From Mollicutes bacterium (lineage in GTDB: Bacteria > Bacillota_I > Bacilli_A > RF39 > UBA660): a DNA stretch of 24,628 nt. Made by a program: the position numbers and the translations under genes. The notes under the pieces are model-generated. The model ran no database searches, was not told the origin of the DNA, and saw only the letters and a program-made list of their open reading frames with translations. The DNA is taken from contig DUUS01000069.1 in NCBI GenBank assembly GCA_012841465.1, forward strand, positions 1-24,628. Direction: 5' to 3'. Shown here piece after piece: positions 7,886 through 15,050 of this stretch (its first letter is position 1; every line of letters begins with the position of its first letter).

Positions 7886-8281
7886 TTACCATACATAGGC
7901 AAGTACTTCTCCTCCTAGGCTATTTTCTCTAGCCTTTTTGTCAGTCATGATTCCTTTTGAAGTAGAAATAATTGCTATTCCTAAACCATTAAGTACTCTA
8001 GGAAGTTCATCATGCTTTGCATAAACACGTAATCCTGGTTTACTAATTCTTTTTAAACCAACGATTACTCTTTCTTTTTTATTATCTCCATACTTTAAAT
8101 TTAAAGTAATAGTGCTGCCTTTAGTACTTTTGGTTTCTTTAAATTCACTAATGTATCCTTCTTCTTTTAGAATTCTAGCAATTTCTAAAGTTACTTTAGT
8201 ACCAATGATTTCGACTGTTTCATATTTCATTTGATTTGCATTACGGATTCTTGTAAGCATATCAGCTATAGTATCATTCAT
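7886..8281 (-). CDS. rpsH: 30S ribosomal protein S8
   Basis: A 131-aa protein beginning MNDTIADMLTRIRNANQMK with the C-terminal signature GIAIISTSKGIMTDKKAREN and GGEVLAYVW. S8 (uS8) binds the central domain of 16S rRNA. In E. coli it is also the translational repressor of the spc operon. I did not identify an S8-like target in this operon. Confidence 0.98.
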   Translation of the reverse strand: MNDTIADMLTRIRNANQMKYETVEIIGTKVTLEIARILKEEGYISEFKETKSTKGSTITLNLKYGDNKKERVIVGLKRISKPGLRVYAKHDELPRVLNGLGIAIISTSKGIMTDKKARENSLGGEVLAYVW

Positions 8282-8295
8282 AATTTACTTCCTTT

Positions 8296-8481
8296 CTACC
8301 AACTTGATTTTTTTACACCAGGAATTTGTCCTTCATTTGCTAGTTCTCTAAAACAAATACGACATAATTCAAACTTGCGTATTACTCCACGAGGTCTTCC
8401 ACAACGATTACAACGAGTATAAGCTCTTACTTTAAATTTAGGTTTCTTTTTGCTTTTTGCTATTAAACTTTTCTTTGCCAT
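8296..8481 (-). CDS. rpsZ: 30S ribosomal protein S14, zinc type Z
   Basis: The short 61-aa S14 form, with the zinc ribbon C-x2-C-x12-C-x2-C (CNRCGRPRG then CRICF) and the ending GQIPGVKKSSW. It is a head protein of the 30S subunit, assembled late. The compact zinc form at the spc locus is typical of Bacillus and relatives. It follows rplE by 8 nt. Confidence 0.97.
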   Translation of the reverse strand: MAKKSLIAKSKKKPKFKVRAYTRCNRCGRPRGVIRKFELCRICFRELANEGQIPGVKKSSW

Positions 8482-8489
8482 TTAATCGC

Positions 8490-9029
8490 CTACTTTCTAA
8501 ATGGAAGTCCGAAGCCTTTTAATAGTGCTAGTGCTTCTTCATCTGTTTTTGCAGTTGTAACAAAAACAATATCCATACCTCTTATTTTTAATACATCATC
8601 GAACTCTATTTCTGGAAAGATTAGTTGTTCTTTAATACCTAATGTATAATTTCCAAAACCATCAAATGCTTTTGGGTTTATTCCTCTAAAGTCACGTACT
8701 CGTGGAAGTGATACTCTAATTAACTTCTCTAAGAATACATACATGTTCTTTCCTCTTAAAGTTACTTTAGTACCAATTGCTTGACCTTCTCTAAGCTTAA
8801 ATCCTGCTTCTGATTTTTTAGCTTTGGTTATTACTGCTTTTTGTCCAGTAATAGCTTCTAAATCTCTTTTAGATGCTTCAATAAACTTCGAATCTTGAGA
8901 TCCATCTCCTACTCCAATATTAATTACTATTTTATCAAGCTTAGGAACCTGCATTACTGAAGAGTAATTAAATTCTTTTTTTAGAGCAGGAACGATTTCT
9001 TCATTATATAATTTTTTAAAATTACTCAT
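8490..9029 (-). CDS. rplE: 50S ribosomal protein L5
   Basis: A 179-aa L5 with MSNFKKLYNEEIVPALKKEF, the VPKLDKIVINIGVGDG segment, VTLRGKNMYVFLEKLI, the PRVRDFRGI motif and the GMDIVFVTTAKTDEEA C-terminal region. L5 (uL5) contacts 5S rRNA and P-site tRNA. The reading frame can open at a GTG at 9038, but ATG at 9029 is chosen because AGGTG lies 6 nt before it and the protein then begins like other L5 proteins. The start overlaps the end of rplX by 8 nt. Confidence 0.96.
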   Translation of the reverse strand: MSNFKKLYNEEIVPALKKEFNYSSVMQVPKLDKIVINIGVGDGSQDSKFIEASKRDLEAITGQKAVITKAKKSEAGFKLREGQAIGTKVTLRGKNMYVFLEKLIRVSLPRVRDFRGINPKAFDGFGNYTLGIKEQLIFPEIEFDDVLKIRGMDIVFVTTAKTDEEALALLKGFGLPFRK

Positions 9030-9309
9030 CCTTTTCACCTGCTTTTTTAGTTACTTTTTTGGTTTTTTTAGGTTTTGGAGTTTTCTTTTCAGAACTAATT
9101 ACTTTAACATTTGATACATGAATGGGATTTTCTGTCTCTAAAATTCCGCCCGTTTCATTTGTATGAGATGGTTTCATATGTTTTTTAACAATATTAATAC
9201 CTTCTACTACAACACGGTCTTCTTTTTTTAGAGTTACAGTAACAGTTCCTTCTTTACCTTTGTCTTTACCTGCAAGTATTTTAACTTTATCTCCTACTTT
9301 AACTTTCAT
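9022..9309 (-). CDS. rplX: 50S ribosomal protein L24
   Basis: A 95-aa protein with the KOW motif of L24 at its N-terminus (VKVGDKVKILAGKDKGKEG) followed by VVEGINIVKKHMKPS and the GGILETENPIHVSNV block. L24 (uL24) is an early-binding assembly protein at the 5' end of 23S rRNA and lies near the tunnel exit. The C-terminal ~22 residues form a Lys/Pro-rich tail (KKTPKPKKTKKVTKKAGEK) that differs from the usual zinc-finger-like ending. It overlaps rplE. Confidence 0.96.
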   Translation of the reverse strand: MKVKVGDKVKILAGKDKGKEGTVTVTLKKEDRVVVEGINIVKKHMKPSHTNETGGILETENPIHVSNVKVISSEKKTPKPKKTKKVTKKAGEKDE

Positions 9310-9317
9310 AAATCCTC

Positions 9318-9689
9318 CTATAAAACCTCAGGTGCTAGTGAAATGATTTTTGAGAAACCTTTATCTCTCAGTTCACGAGCAACTGGTCCTAAAATACGTG
9401 TTCCAACTGGTGAAATCATATCATCTCTTAAGATAACGCAAGCATTATCATCGAATTTAATATAACTTCCGTCTTCACGTCTTATGCCATGTTTTGATCT
9501 AACAATTACTGCTTTAACAACTCTTCCGGTTTTTATATTAGAGTTTGGGATTGCTTTTTTAACTGATCCAACAACTACATCTCCAATATTACCTTGTTTA
9601 ACTTTGCTTCCACCTAGTACTCTAATTACCATAATCTCACGAGCACCACAGTTATCAGCAACTTTTAATCTTGATTGTTCTCTTACCAT
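9318..9689 (-). CDS. rplN: 50S ribosomal protein L14
   Basis: The protein of 123 aa starts MVREQSRLKVADNCGAREIM and contains VLGGSKVKQGNIGDVVVGSVK and GTRILGPVARELRDKGFSKI, diagnostic of L14. L14 (uL14) contributes to intersubunit bridges and is the docking site for silencing factor RsfS. The frame is open further upstream to 9731, but ATG at 9689 is the start: GGAGGA lies 5 nt before it and the protein then matches family length. Confidence 0.97.
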   Translation of the reverse strand: MVREQSRLKVADNCGAREIMVIRVLGGSKVKQGNIGDVVVGSVKKAIPNSNIKTGRVVKAVIVRSKHGIRREDGSYIKFDDNACVILRDDMISPVGTRILGPVARELRDKGFSKIISLAPEVL

Positions 9690-9699
9690 AAAAATCCTC

Positions 9700-9960
9700 C
9701 TAGAGAACAACAGCTTCTTTAGTAACTTCAACTAGCTCATATCTTTTAGTTTTAGATAATGGTCTAGTTTGAACTATTTTAACTGTGTCTCCTACTTTTG
9801 CTATATTTTTCTCATCGTGAGCAGCATATTTTTTAGAATTTTTAACTCTCTTTTTATAAAGAGGGTGAGCAGTATAAGTTTCAACTAATACAGTTATAGT
9901 TTTATCATTAGTAGTACTTACTACAGTTCCAATAACTGTTTTGTTTTTAGTTTCTTTCAT
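9700..9960 (-). CDS. rpsQ: 30S ribosomal protein S17
   Basis: An 86-aa OB-fold protein: KTVIGTVVSTTNDKTITVLV, then HPLYKKRVKNSKKYAAHDE and the DTVKIVQTRPLSKTKRYEL signature. S17 (uS17) is a primary 16S rRNA binder needed for early 30S assembly. Its start overlaps the end of rpmC by 4 nt (ATGA), so the two are probably translationally coupled. Confidence 0.98.
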   Translation of the reverse strand: MKETKNKTVIGTVVSTTNDKTITVLVETYTAHPLYKKRVKNSKKYAAHDEKNIAKVGDTVKIVQTRPLSKTKRYELVEVTKEAVVL

Positions 9961-10157
9961 TTTACTTCACTCCCATCTCTTTCATTTAAAACTGTTTTTA
10001 TTCTAGCAACTGTTTTTCTTAAATTTTTAACCATATGAGGTTTTTCAAGATTACCAGTAGCTTGTTTCATTCTCATGTCTAAAAGTTCTTGTTTTAATTC
10101 TACTAATTTTTTATTTAACTCTTCGGTGGTTAATTCTTTAATTTCATTAATTTTCAT
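9957..10157 (-). CDS. rpmC: 50S ribosomal protein L29
   Basis: A 66-aa two-helix protein starting MKINEIKELTTEELNKKLVE with the central ELLDMRMKQATGNLEKPHMV signature. L29 (uL29) sits next to L23 at the tunnel exit. GTG codons at 10169 and 10166 could open the frame earlier, but ATG at 10157 has GGTG 6 nt upstream and gives the standard L29 N-terminus. The gene overlaps the rplP end by 11 nt. Confidence 0.96.
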   Translation of the reverse strand: MKINEIKELTTEELNKKLVELKQELLDMRMKQATGNLEKPHMVKNLRKTVARIKTVLNERDGSEVK

Positions 10158-10581
10158 TAACTTCACCACTTTCTTCTTTCATTACAAATTTTGTTTTAAC
10201 ACTTAATTTGTGTGCAGCTAGTCTTAGAGCTTCACGTGCTACATCTTCTGAAACTCCAGAGATTTCGAACAAGATTTTACCTTCTTTAACTACTGCTGCC
10301 CATTCTTTAATGTCACCTTTACCTTTACCCATACGAACCTCTAAAGGTTTTCCGGTTCTAGCAAGGTGAGGGAAAATATTAATCCATACTTTTCCGCCAC
10401 GTTTCATAAAACGAGTCATCGCGATGCGGGCTGCTTCTATTTGTCTAGCATTAACATATCCACCTTCTCTAGCTTGAAGTCCATATTCACCAAATTCAAG
10501 TTTTAGATTTCCTTTAGCTTTTCCTTCATGACTAATTAAATGAGGTTTACGATACTTAGTTCTTTTTGGCATTAAGGCCAT
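10147..10581 (-). CDS. rplP: 50S ribosomal protein L16
   Basis: A 144-aa protein starting MALMPKRTKYRKPHL and containing FGEYGLQAREGGYVNARQIEAARIA and VWINIFPHLARTGKPLEVRMGKGKG, given in part. L16 (uL16) organises the A-site region and binds 5S rRNA neighbours late in assembly. The frame is open to 10689, but GGGAGG sits 8 nt before ATG 10581 and the product then matches the family. The gene overlaps rpsC by 26 nt and rpmC by 11 nt. Confidence 0.97.
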   Translation of the reverse strand: MALMPKRTKYRKPHLISHEGKAKGNLKLEFGEYGLQAREGGYVNARQIEAARIAMTRFMKRGGKVWINIFPHLARTGKPLEVRMGKGKGDIKEWAAVVKEGKILFEISGVSEDVAREALRLAAHKLSVKTKFVMKEESGEVNEN

Positions 10582-11236
10582 CAGAAGCACCTCCCTTATC
10601 AGTGTTTTTAACAGGTATAATTTCACCTTTGTAAATCCATACCTTAACACCGATTTTTCCATATGTTGTATTTGCTTCACTTGTTGCATAATCGATATCT
10701 GCTCTTAGGGTATGCAGTGGTACAGTTCCTTCGGTATAACCTTCAGTTCTTGCCATTTCCGCTCCACCAAGGCGTCCTGATACTGATGTTTTAATTCCTA
10801 AAGCTCCTGCTTTTAAAGTTGCTCTAATTGCTCTTTTTTGAACATTTCTAAAGTTTCCTCTATTTTCAATTTGTTTAGCAATTGAATCTGCAACCAGTGC
10901 AGCATTTAACTCAGGCTTTTTTTCTTCAACGATAGTAACATAAACATTTTCATTAACTAATTTTTTAATATTATTTCTTAGTTTTTCAATGTCTTTACCA
11001 CCTTGACCAATTATAACTCCTGGTTTAGCTGTATAAATAGTTATTTCACAGCGATCTTTTTTTCTTGCTATTAATACTTCACTGACAGAGGCATCTTTTA
11101 AATGATCAAATAAGTATTCTCTTATTTTAATATCATTATTTACATATTTAGCATAATCTTCAGATGCATACCATTTACTTTTCCAGTCTTTATTAATACC
11201 AAGTCTTAAACCATTAGGGTTAACTTTTTGTCCCAT
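10556..11236 (-). CDS. rpsC: 30S ribosomal protein S3
   Basis: A 226-aa protein beginning MGQKVNPNGLRLGINKDWKS. It contains the KH domain with GxxG-type loop (PGVIIGQGGKDIEKL, about 72-86) and the C-terminal domain with RLGGAEMARTEGYTEG and DIDYATSEANTTYGKIGVKV. S3 (uS3) lines the mRNA entry channel and has helicase-related contacts. It overlaps the start of rplP by 26 nt. Confidence 0.98.
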   Translation of the reverse strand: MGQKVNPNGLRLGINKDWKSKWYASEDYAKYVNNDIKIREYLFDHLKDASVSEVLIARKKDRCEITIYTAKPGVIIGQGGKDIEKLRNNIKKLVNENVYVTIVEEKKPELNAALVADSIAKQIENRGNFRNVQKRAIRATLKAGALGIKTSVSGRLGGAEMARTEGYTEGTVPLHTLRADIDYATSEANTTYGKIGVKVWIYKGEIIPVKNTDKGGASDGLNAKKN

Positions 11237-11238
11237 TC

Positions 11239-11583
11239 TTAAGCCTCCTTAACCTTGCCACTAACTTTAACAGTTATGTGACTTGTTCTTTTATCTCTTC
11301 TGTCTACTTTTGTTCTTGAACCAAATTTAATTCTTTTTAAAATTGGTCCAGGATTAATATAGCATTCAGATATTACTAGACTATCTTCATCTAGATTTAA
11401 ATTATTAGTTGCATTTGCGACTGCTGAATTTAAAACTTTAATAATAAGACGACTAGATTTTGTATTAGTATTTTTTAAAATTGCTGTGGCATCTTTAATA
11501 TTTTTTCCTCTAATTAAATCAAGAGTTAATCTTGCTTTACGAGGAGTAACCATTGCCATTTTATGTGTTGCATGTGCTTCCAT
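11239..11583 (-). CDS. rplV: 50S ribosomal protein L22
   Basis: A 114-aa protein with PRKARLTLDLIRGKNIKDA near the N-terminus, KVLNSAVANATNN in the middle and the hairpin that lines the exit tunnel, ending GSRTKVDRRDKRTSHITVKV. L22 (uL22) with L4 forms the tunnel constriction that contacts nascent chains and macrolides. It begins 9 nt after rpsS and ends 2 nt before rpsC. Confidence 0.98.
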   Translation of the reverse strand: MEAHATHKMAMVTPRKARLTLDLIRGKNIKDATAILKNTNTKSSRLIIKVLNSAVANATNNLNLDEDSLVISECYINPGPILKRIKFGSRTKVDRRDKRTSHITVKVSGKVKEA

Positions 11584-11592
11584 CTAATCCTC

Positions 11593-11856
11593 CTACTTTT
11601 CCCCGCCATGGCCAGTAAATTTTCTTGTTAAAGCAAATTCACCTAATTTATGTCCAACCATGTCTTCTGTTATATAAACGGGAATAAATTCACGTCCATT
11701 ATGAACTGCAATCGTATGACCAATAAAGTCAGGAAAGATAGTCGAACGACGAGACCAAGTTTTAATTACTTCTTTTTTCTTATTTTCATTTAAAGTTTTT
11801 ATCTTTTTCAATAGGCTTTCATCTACGAAAGGTCCTTTTTTTAAACTTCTTGCCAT
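11593..11856 (-). CDS. rpsS: 30S ribosomal protein S19
   Basis: An 87-aa protein: MARSLKKGPFVDESLLKKI, then KTWSRRSTIFPDFIGHTIAV and HKLGEFALTRKFTGHGGEK. S19 (uS19) is in the head of the 30S subunit near S13 and forms a bridge to the 50S. Length and ends are canonical. It lies 11 nt downstream of rplB. Confidence 0.98.
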   Translation of the reverse strand: MARSLKKGPFVDESLLKKIKTLNENKKKEVIKTWSRRSTIFPDFIGHTIAVHNGREFIPVYITEDMVGHKLGEFALTRKFTGHGGEK

Positions 11857-11867
11857 TTGTTATCCTC

Positions 11868-12701
11868 CTATTTTTTCTTTCTACGGCTAACAATTAAATT
11901 GTCAGACGCTTTTTTTGGTTTACGGGTTTTAACTCCAAGAGCAGGCTTGCCCCATGGAGTAAGTGGTGCTGGCATACCAATTCCGGTTTTACCTTCTCCA
12001 CCACCGTGTGGGTGATCATTTGGATTCATTACCGAACCTCTAACTGTAGGTCTAATTCCTAGATGTCTACTTCTTCCTGCTTTACCTATTGTTATAAGTT
12101 CATGGGCTTCGTTTCCAACTTCACCAATTGTTGCCATACAATTTCCTAAAACTTTTCGAGTTTCTCCCGATCCTAGTCTTAAGATTACATATTTTTCTTC
12201 TCTACCAAGAATTTGAGCACTTGATCCAGCGCTTCTGGCAATTTCGCCACCCTTTCCTGGTTTTAATTCGATATTATGTACAACTGTACCAACAGGGATG
12301 TTTTTAAGCATCATTGCATTACCAACTTTAATATCTACTGCTTCACCTGATTCAAGTATCATATCTACTTTTAAATCTTTAGGAGCAATAATATATCTTT
12401 TCTCACCATCTTTATAATTAAGAAGAGCGATATTAGCACTACGATTTGGATCGTACTCAATTGATGCTACTCTTGCTGTTATATTAAATTTATCTCTTTT
12501 AAAATCAATTTTTCGATATTTTCTTTTTGCACCGCCACCAATATGCCATACAGTAGTTCTTCCGGTATTATTTCTTCCACCAGTTCTTTTCTTACTTTTT
12601 AAAAGTGATTTTTCTGGTTTCGTTTTAGTTAGCTCTTTATTTGTTAAAGAACTCATACCTCTACGTCCTGGCGTGGTCGGTTTATAATTTTTAATAGCCA
12701 T
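11868..12701 (-). CDS. rplB: 50S ribosomal protein L2
   Basis: A 277-aa protein with MAIKNYKPTTPGRRGMSSL, the RNA-binding OB and SH3-like domains, and the conserved C-terminal loop RGSVMNPNDHPHGGGEGK that carries the functionally important histidine near the peptidyl transferase centre. L2 (uL2) is required for subunit association and peptide-bond formation. It is 10 nt downstream of rplW. Confidence 0.98.
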   Translation of the reverse strand: MAIKNYKPTTPGRRGMSSLTNKELTKTKPEKSLLKSKKRTGGRNNTGRTTVWHIGGGAKRKYRKIDFKRDKFNITARVASIEYDPNRSANIALLNYKDGEKRYIIAPKDLKVDMILESGEAVDIKVGNAMMLKNIPVGTVVHNIELKPGKGGEIARSAGSSAQILGREEKYVILRLGSGETRKVLGNCMATIGEVGNEAHELITIGKAGRSRHLGIRPTVRGSVMNPNDHPHGGGEGKTGIGMPAPLTPWGKPALGVKTRKPKKASDNLIVSRRKKK

Positions 12702-12711
12702 TTATTTTCAC

Positions 12712-12984
12712 CTACATTTCTATAGTATAGCCATCAGCTAATGTAACAATAGCTTTTTTATATGTTTTGCGATAGCCACTATATTTTCCTACTCTTTTTT
12801 GTTTAGGTTTGGTATTAAGAGTATTTACATTTTCAACTTTAACATCAAAAGCTTTTTCAATTGCTTGCTTTATTTCTGTTTTATTTGCTTTTGCATCAAC
12901 TTTGAATACATATGTTTTTCCATCTTCTGATAAATAAGAAGATTTTTCAGTTACAACTGGCGCTATAATAATATCTAAATTCAT
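12712..12984 (-). CDS. rplW: 50S ribosomal protein L23
   Basis: A 90-aa protein with IIAPVVTEKSSYLSEDGKTY, VDAKANKTEIKQAIEKAF and a basic C-terminal loop (KPKQKRVGKYSGYRKTYKK). L23 (uL23) is the docking site for trigger factor and SRP at the tunnel exit. The ATG overlaps the rplD stop by one base. Confidence 0.97.
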   Translation of the reverse strand: MNLDIIIAPVVTEKSSYLSEDGKTYVFKVDAKANKTEIKQAIEKAFDVKVENVNTLNTKPKQKRVGKYSGYRKTYKKAIVTLADGYTIEM

Positions 12985-13598
12985 TATTTAAGCACCTCCT
13001 CAATATATTTTATTGAAGGCTCGTCCATTACAATAACATCTGCATTAATAAAGTCATAAACATTTATTTCATCTGCCATTATAACTCCAACATTTGATAA
13101 GTTTCTAGTTGCCATATATAAATTTTCAGCATCATCGTAACTTACAAATAATACTTTTCCTTCTAATTTTAAGTTTGATAATAAATTAAGACCATCTTTA
13201 GTTTTTAAAGAAGATAAATTTAAACTATCAACTAATTTAATGTCTTTTGCTTTAATAGTTAAAGCACTCTTAAGAGCTAAAACTCTTTCCTTTTTATTTA
13301 TTTTAAATGTATAATCTCTTGGTGTTTTAGCAAATACAACTCCACCTGTTCTAAAGTGTGGTGCTCTAATTGAACCTTGGCGAGCATTACCAGTACCTTT
13401 TTGTCTCCATGGCTTTCTTCCGCCACCTCTTACTTCAGCGCGGGTTTTAGCTTTATGAGTTCCTTGTCTAAGTGAATCTCGCTGAAGTTTAATCATTTTC
13501 TTAACAGCATCTTCATTTACTTCTATTCCAAAGATATCTTTATTTAATTTGTATTCTTTTACTTTTTCGCCATTTAAATTAATAATATCAATTTTCAT
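12984..13598 (-). CDS. rplD: 50S ribosomal protein L4
   Basis: A 204-aa protein. Residues ~50-87 form the extended tunnel loop with RGGGRKPWRQKGTGNARQGS and RAPHFRTGG, and the globular domain follows. With L22 it forms the exit-tunnel constriction. In E. coli L4 also represses the S10 operon. The frame opens at GTG 13610, but ATG at 13598 has GGTGGA 7 nt upstream and gives the usual start (MKIDIINLNGEK), so it is chosen. Confidence 0.97.
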   Translation of the reverse strand: MKIDIINLNGEKVKEYKLNKDIFGIEVNEDAVKKMIKLQRDSLRQGTHKAKTRAEVRGGGRKPWRQKGTGNARQGSIRAPHFRTGGVVFAKTPRDYTFKINKKERVLALKSALTIKAKDIKLVDSLNLSSLKTKDGLNLLSNLKLEGKVLFVSYDDAENLYMATRNLSNVGVIMADEINVYDFINADVIVMDEPSIKYIEEVLK

Positions 13599-13610
13599 AA
13601 TCTGATCCAC

Positions 13611-14399
13611 CTACTTACTTTCCTCTTCGGTGTTATTTGCTGTTTCAGTAGTTTCTTCCTTAGGTTCTTCTTTTATTTCTTCCTTTGGTTCTTCTACTTT
13701 AGTTTCTTCGGCTACTTTTTCAGCAACCTCTAAAGCTACATCTTCATAACTAATAAGTTCGAACTCTTCTTTTTTATTAGTTTTAACAGCTTCTTTAATT
13801 AACACTAAAGAATTTTTAGGTCCAGGGATATTTCCACTAACTAATATATAATTAAGTTTAGTATCTACTTCAACTATTGTTAAATTTTGAATTGTAGTAG
13901 TAACTGCTCCCATTTGACCTGGTAATTTAGTTCCTTTAAATACTCTTGCGGGTCTTATTGAACCAAGCGAACCTGGTTTGCGGTGATGTCTTGAACCATG
14001 AGTTTCAGGTCCTCTTCCATAACCGTGTCTTTTTATAACACCTGCAAATCCTTTTCCTTTAGATACTCCGGTTACATCAACCTTTTCTCCTGCTTCAAAT
14101 ATGTCTGCTTTTATTTCGCTTCCTAGTACATAATTTTCTGGATTAGATACTTTAATTTCTCTCAAGAAGCGCTTAGGAGAGACATTTGCTTTTTTAGCAT
14201 GTCCTAAATCTGCTTTGGTTGTGTGTGATTTTTTCTTGTCAATTGTTCCAACTTGTATTGCATTATAGCCGTCTTTATCAACTGTTTTAATTTGAGTAAT
14301 GACATTTGGCTCTACGCTTACAACTGTAACAGGAATTACTTTTCCATCTTTCGTAAATTTTTCTGTCATCCCGACTTTACGTCCTAAGATTCCTTTCAT
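13611..14399 (-). CDS. rplC: 50S ribosomal protein L3 with an acidic C-terminal tail
   Basis: Residues 1-~208 are a standard L3: MKGILGRKVGMTEKF at the start, the KGKGFAGVIKRHGYGRGPE hook, GSRHHRKPGSLGS and GTKLPGQMGAVTTT. L3 (uL3) is an assembly initiator reaching the peptidyl transferase centre. Residues ~211-262 are an added tail rich in Glu, Lys and Thr with repeats of KEE and EEPKEE; most bacterial L3 proteins end near 209 residues. The tail is in frame, has no frameshift, and is followed directly by rplD. Confidence 0.97.
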   Translation of the reverse strand: MKGILGRKVGMTEKFTKDGKVIPVTVVSVEPNVITQIKTVDKDGYNAIQVGTIDKKKSHTTKADLGHAKKANVSPKRFLREIKVSNPENYVLGSEIKADIFEAGEKVDVTGVSKGKGFAGVIKRHGYGRGPETHGSRHHRKPGSLGSIRPARVFKGTKLPGQMGAVTTTIQNLTIVEVDTKLNYILVSGNIPGPKNSLVLIKEAVKTNKKEEFELISYEDVALEVAEKVAEETKVEEPKEEIKEEPKEETTETANNTEEESK

Positions 14400-14417
14400 C
14401 TTATTTCCTCCTCATTT

Positions 14418-14723
14418 TTATTTTGTTTTAATTTCGATGTTTACGCCACTTGGTAAATCTAAGTGAGTTAAAGCATCCATTGTTTCCTTACTAGGATTTT
14501 TTATATCAATAAGTCTTTTATGCGTACGCATTTCGAATTGTTCACGAGCATCTTTGTCCTTATGTACTGCTCTAAGTACAGTATACTTTTGTATTTCTGT
14601 AGGTAGAGGTACAGGTCCAGAGATTTCTCCACCTGTTCTTTTGATCGTATCAACAATCTTAATTGCCGCTGCATCAAGGACTCGATGATCATATGCTTTT
14701 AGTTTGATCCTAATTTTTGACAT
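14418..14723 (-). CDS. rpsJ: 30S ribosomal protein S10 (NusE)
   Basis: A 101-aa protein: MSKIRIKLKAYDHRVLDAAA, GPVPLPTEIQKYTVLRAVHKDKDAREQFEMRTHKRLI in segments, and a normal C-terminus. S10 (uS10) is part of the 30S head and, as NusE, pairs with NusB and NusG in transcription antitermination. It is the first gene of the operon. GGAGG at 14731-14735 lies 7 nt before the ATG; a closer ATG at 14728 is immediately followed by a stop (ATGTAATG). Confidence 0.98.
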   Translation of the reverse strand: MSKIRIKLKAYDHRVLDAAAIKIVDTIKRTGGEISGPVPLPTEIQKYTVLRAVHKDKDAREQFEMRTHKRLIDIKNPSKETMDALTHLDLPSGVNIEIKTK

Positions 14724-14853
14724 TACATGTCCTCCTTCCGTTTACATCTAGTATAAACATGGCTCCGTAGCAAATATCCCGTAGCACTCCATTTTGAGTT
14801 AACAACCCAGCGGGGAGTGTCGGCAACCTCGCACATCTATGCCTGTCAAACCA
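14724..14853 (-). ncRNA. S10 operon mRNA leader with candidate regulatory structure
   Basis: About 130 nt of untranslated leader lies between the predicted start of transcription (~14853) and rpsJ. It is more GC-rich than its surroundings and holds several possible helices. CACTCC (14785-14790) can pair with GGAGTG (14814-14819). GCGGGG (14810-14815) can pair imperfectly with CCTCGC (14827-14832), which excludes the first helix. GTTTA/TAAAC (14740-14744/14754-14758) forms a hairpin just before the ribosome site. CCGTAGCA is repeated at 14765 and 14779. It may be an autoregulatory r-protein leader, but I cannot assign a ligand. Confidence 0.6.
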
Positions 14854-14859
14854 AAACCA

Positions 14860-14888
14860 ATTATACCAGTTAATATCTGGTTTGACAA
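14860..14888 (-). promoter_or_regulatory. Main promoter of the S10-spc-alpha operon
   Basis: On the minus strand TTGTCA (14888-14883) and TATAAT (14865-14860) are separated by exactly 17 nt with a TGG extended -10. This is the best promoter upstream of rpsJ. An 8-bp inverted repeat, GTCAAACC at 14845-14852 and GGTTTGAC at 14879-14886, covers the start site and the -35. A shorter dyad ACCAG-N7-CTGGT fills the spacer (14865-14881). These could be operator half-sites. Confidence 0.85.
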
Positions 14889-14956
14889 CCGCTTTTAAGC
14901 ACTTTTTTCATATTTCTTAAAAAACCATTATTATTTTATCTATATTAATAATGATA

Positions 14957-14965
14957 TGTTATAAT
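14957..14965 (+). promoter_or_regulatory. Extended -10 promoter of the glycosyltransferase gene
   Basis: TGTTATAAT forms a TGn-extended -10. The -35 region 17 nt upstream (TATCTA, 14937-14942) is weak. Transcription would start near 14972, giving an ~80-nt leader with two hairpins: TAGCTT/AAGCTA at 14979-14995, and the one between the ribosome site and the start codon. Confidence 0.6.
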
Positions 14966-15009
14966 TAAATTAGATATGTAGCTTATTTAAAGCTAACTAT
15001 TTATTATAT

Positions 15010-15042
15010 GGAAGGAGTGTTTAAAAAGTAATCTTTTTAAAC
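15010..15042 (+). promoter_or_regulatory. Shine-Dalgarno followed by a perfect hairpin before the start codon
   Basis: GGAAGGAG at 15010-15017 is the only good ribosome site for the glycosyltransferase, but it lies 33 nt before the ATG at 15051. Between them GTTTAAAAAG (15019-15028) and CTTTTTAAAC (15033-15042) form a perfect 10-bp stem with a TAAT loop. When folded it leaves about 9 nt between GGAG and the ATG, an ideal distance. No other in-frame ATG, GTG or TTG lies in this interval. Confidence 0.65.
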
Positions 15043-15050
15043 AAATAAAT

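Noticed and set aside
9690..9731. Upstream extension of L14
   Set aside because: The 14 extra residues lie over the rpsQ end, do not match L14, and bypass a good GGAGGA site before ATG 9689.
10582..10689. Upstream extension of L16
   Set aside because: This would lie entirely over rpsC and does not match L16; a strong GGGAGG precedes ATG 10581.
14882..14887. TTGACA on the + strand as a -35 for the glycosyltransferase
   Set aside because: No -10 lies at 16-18 nt; the hexamer overlaps the minus-strand -35 and belongs to the inverted repeat there.
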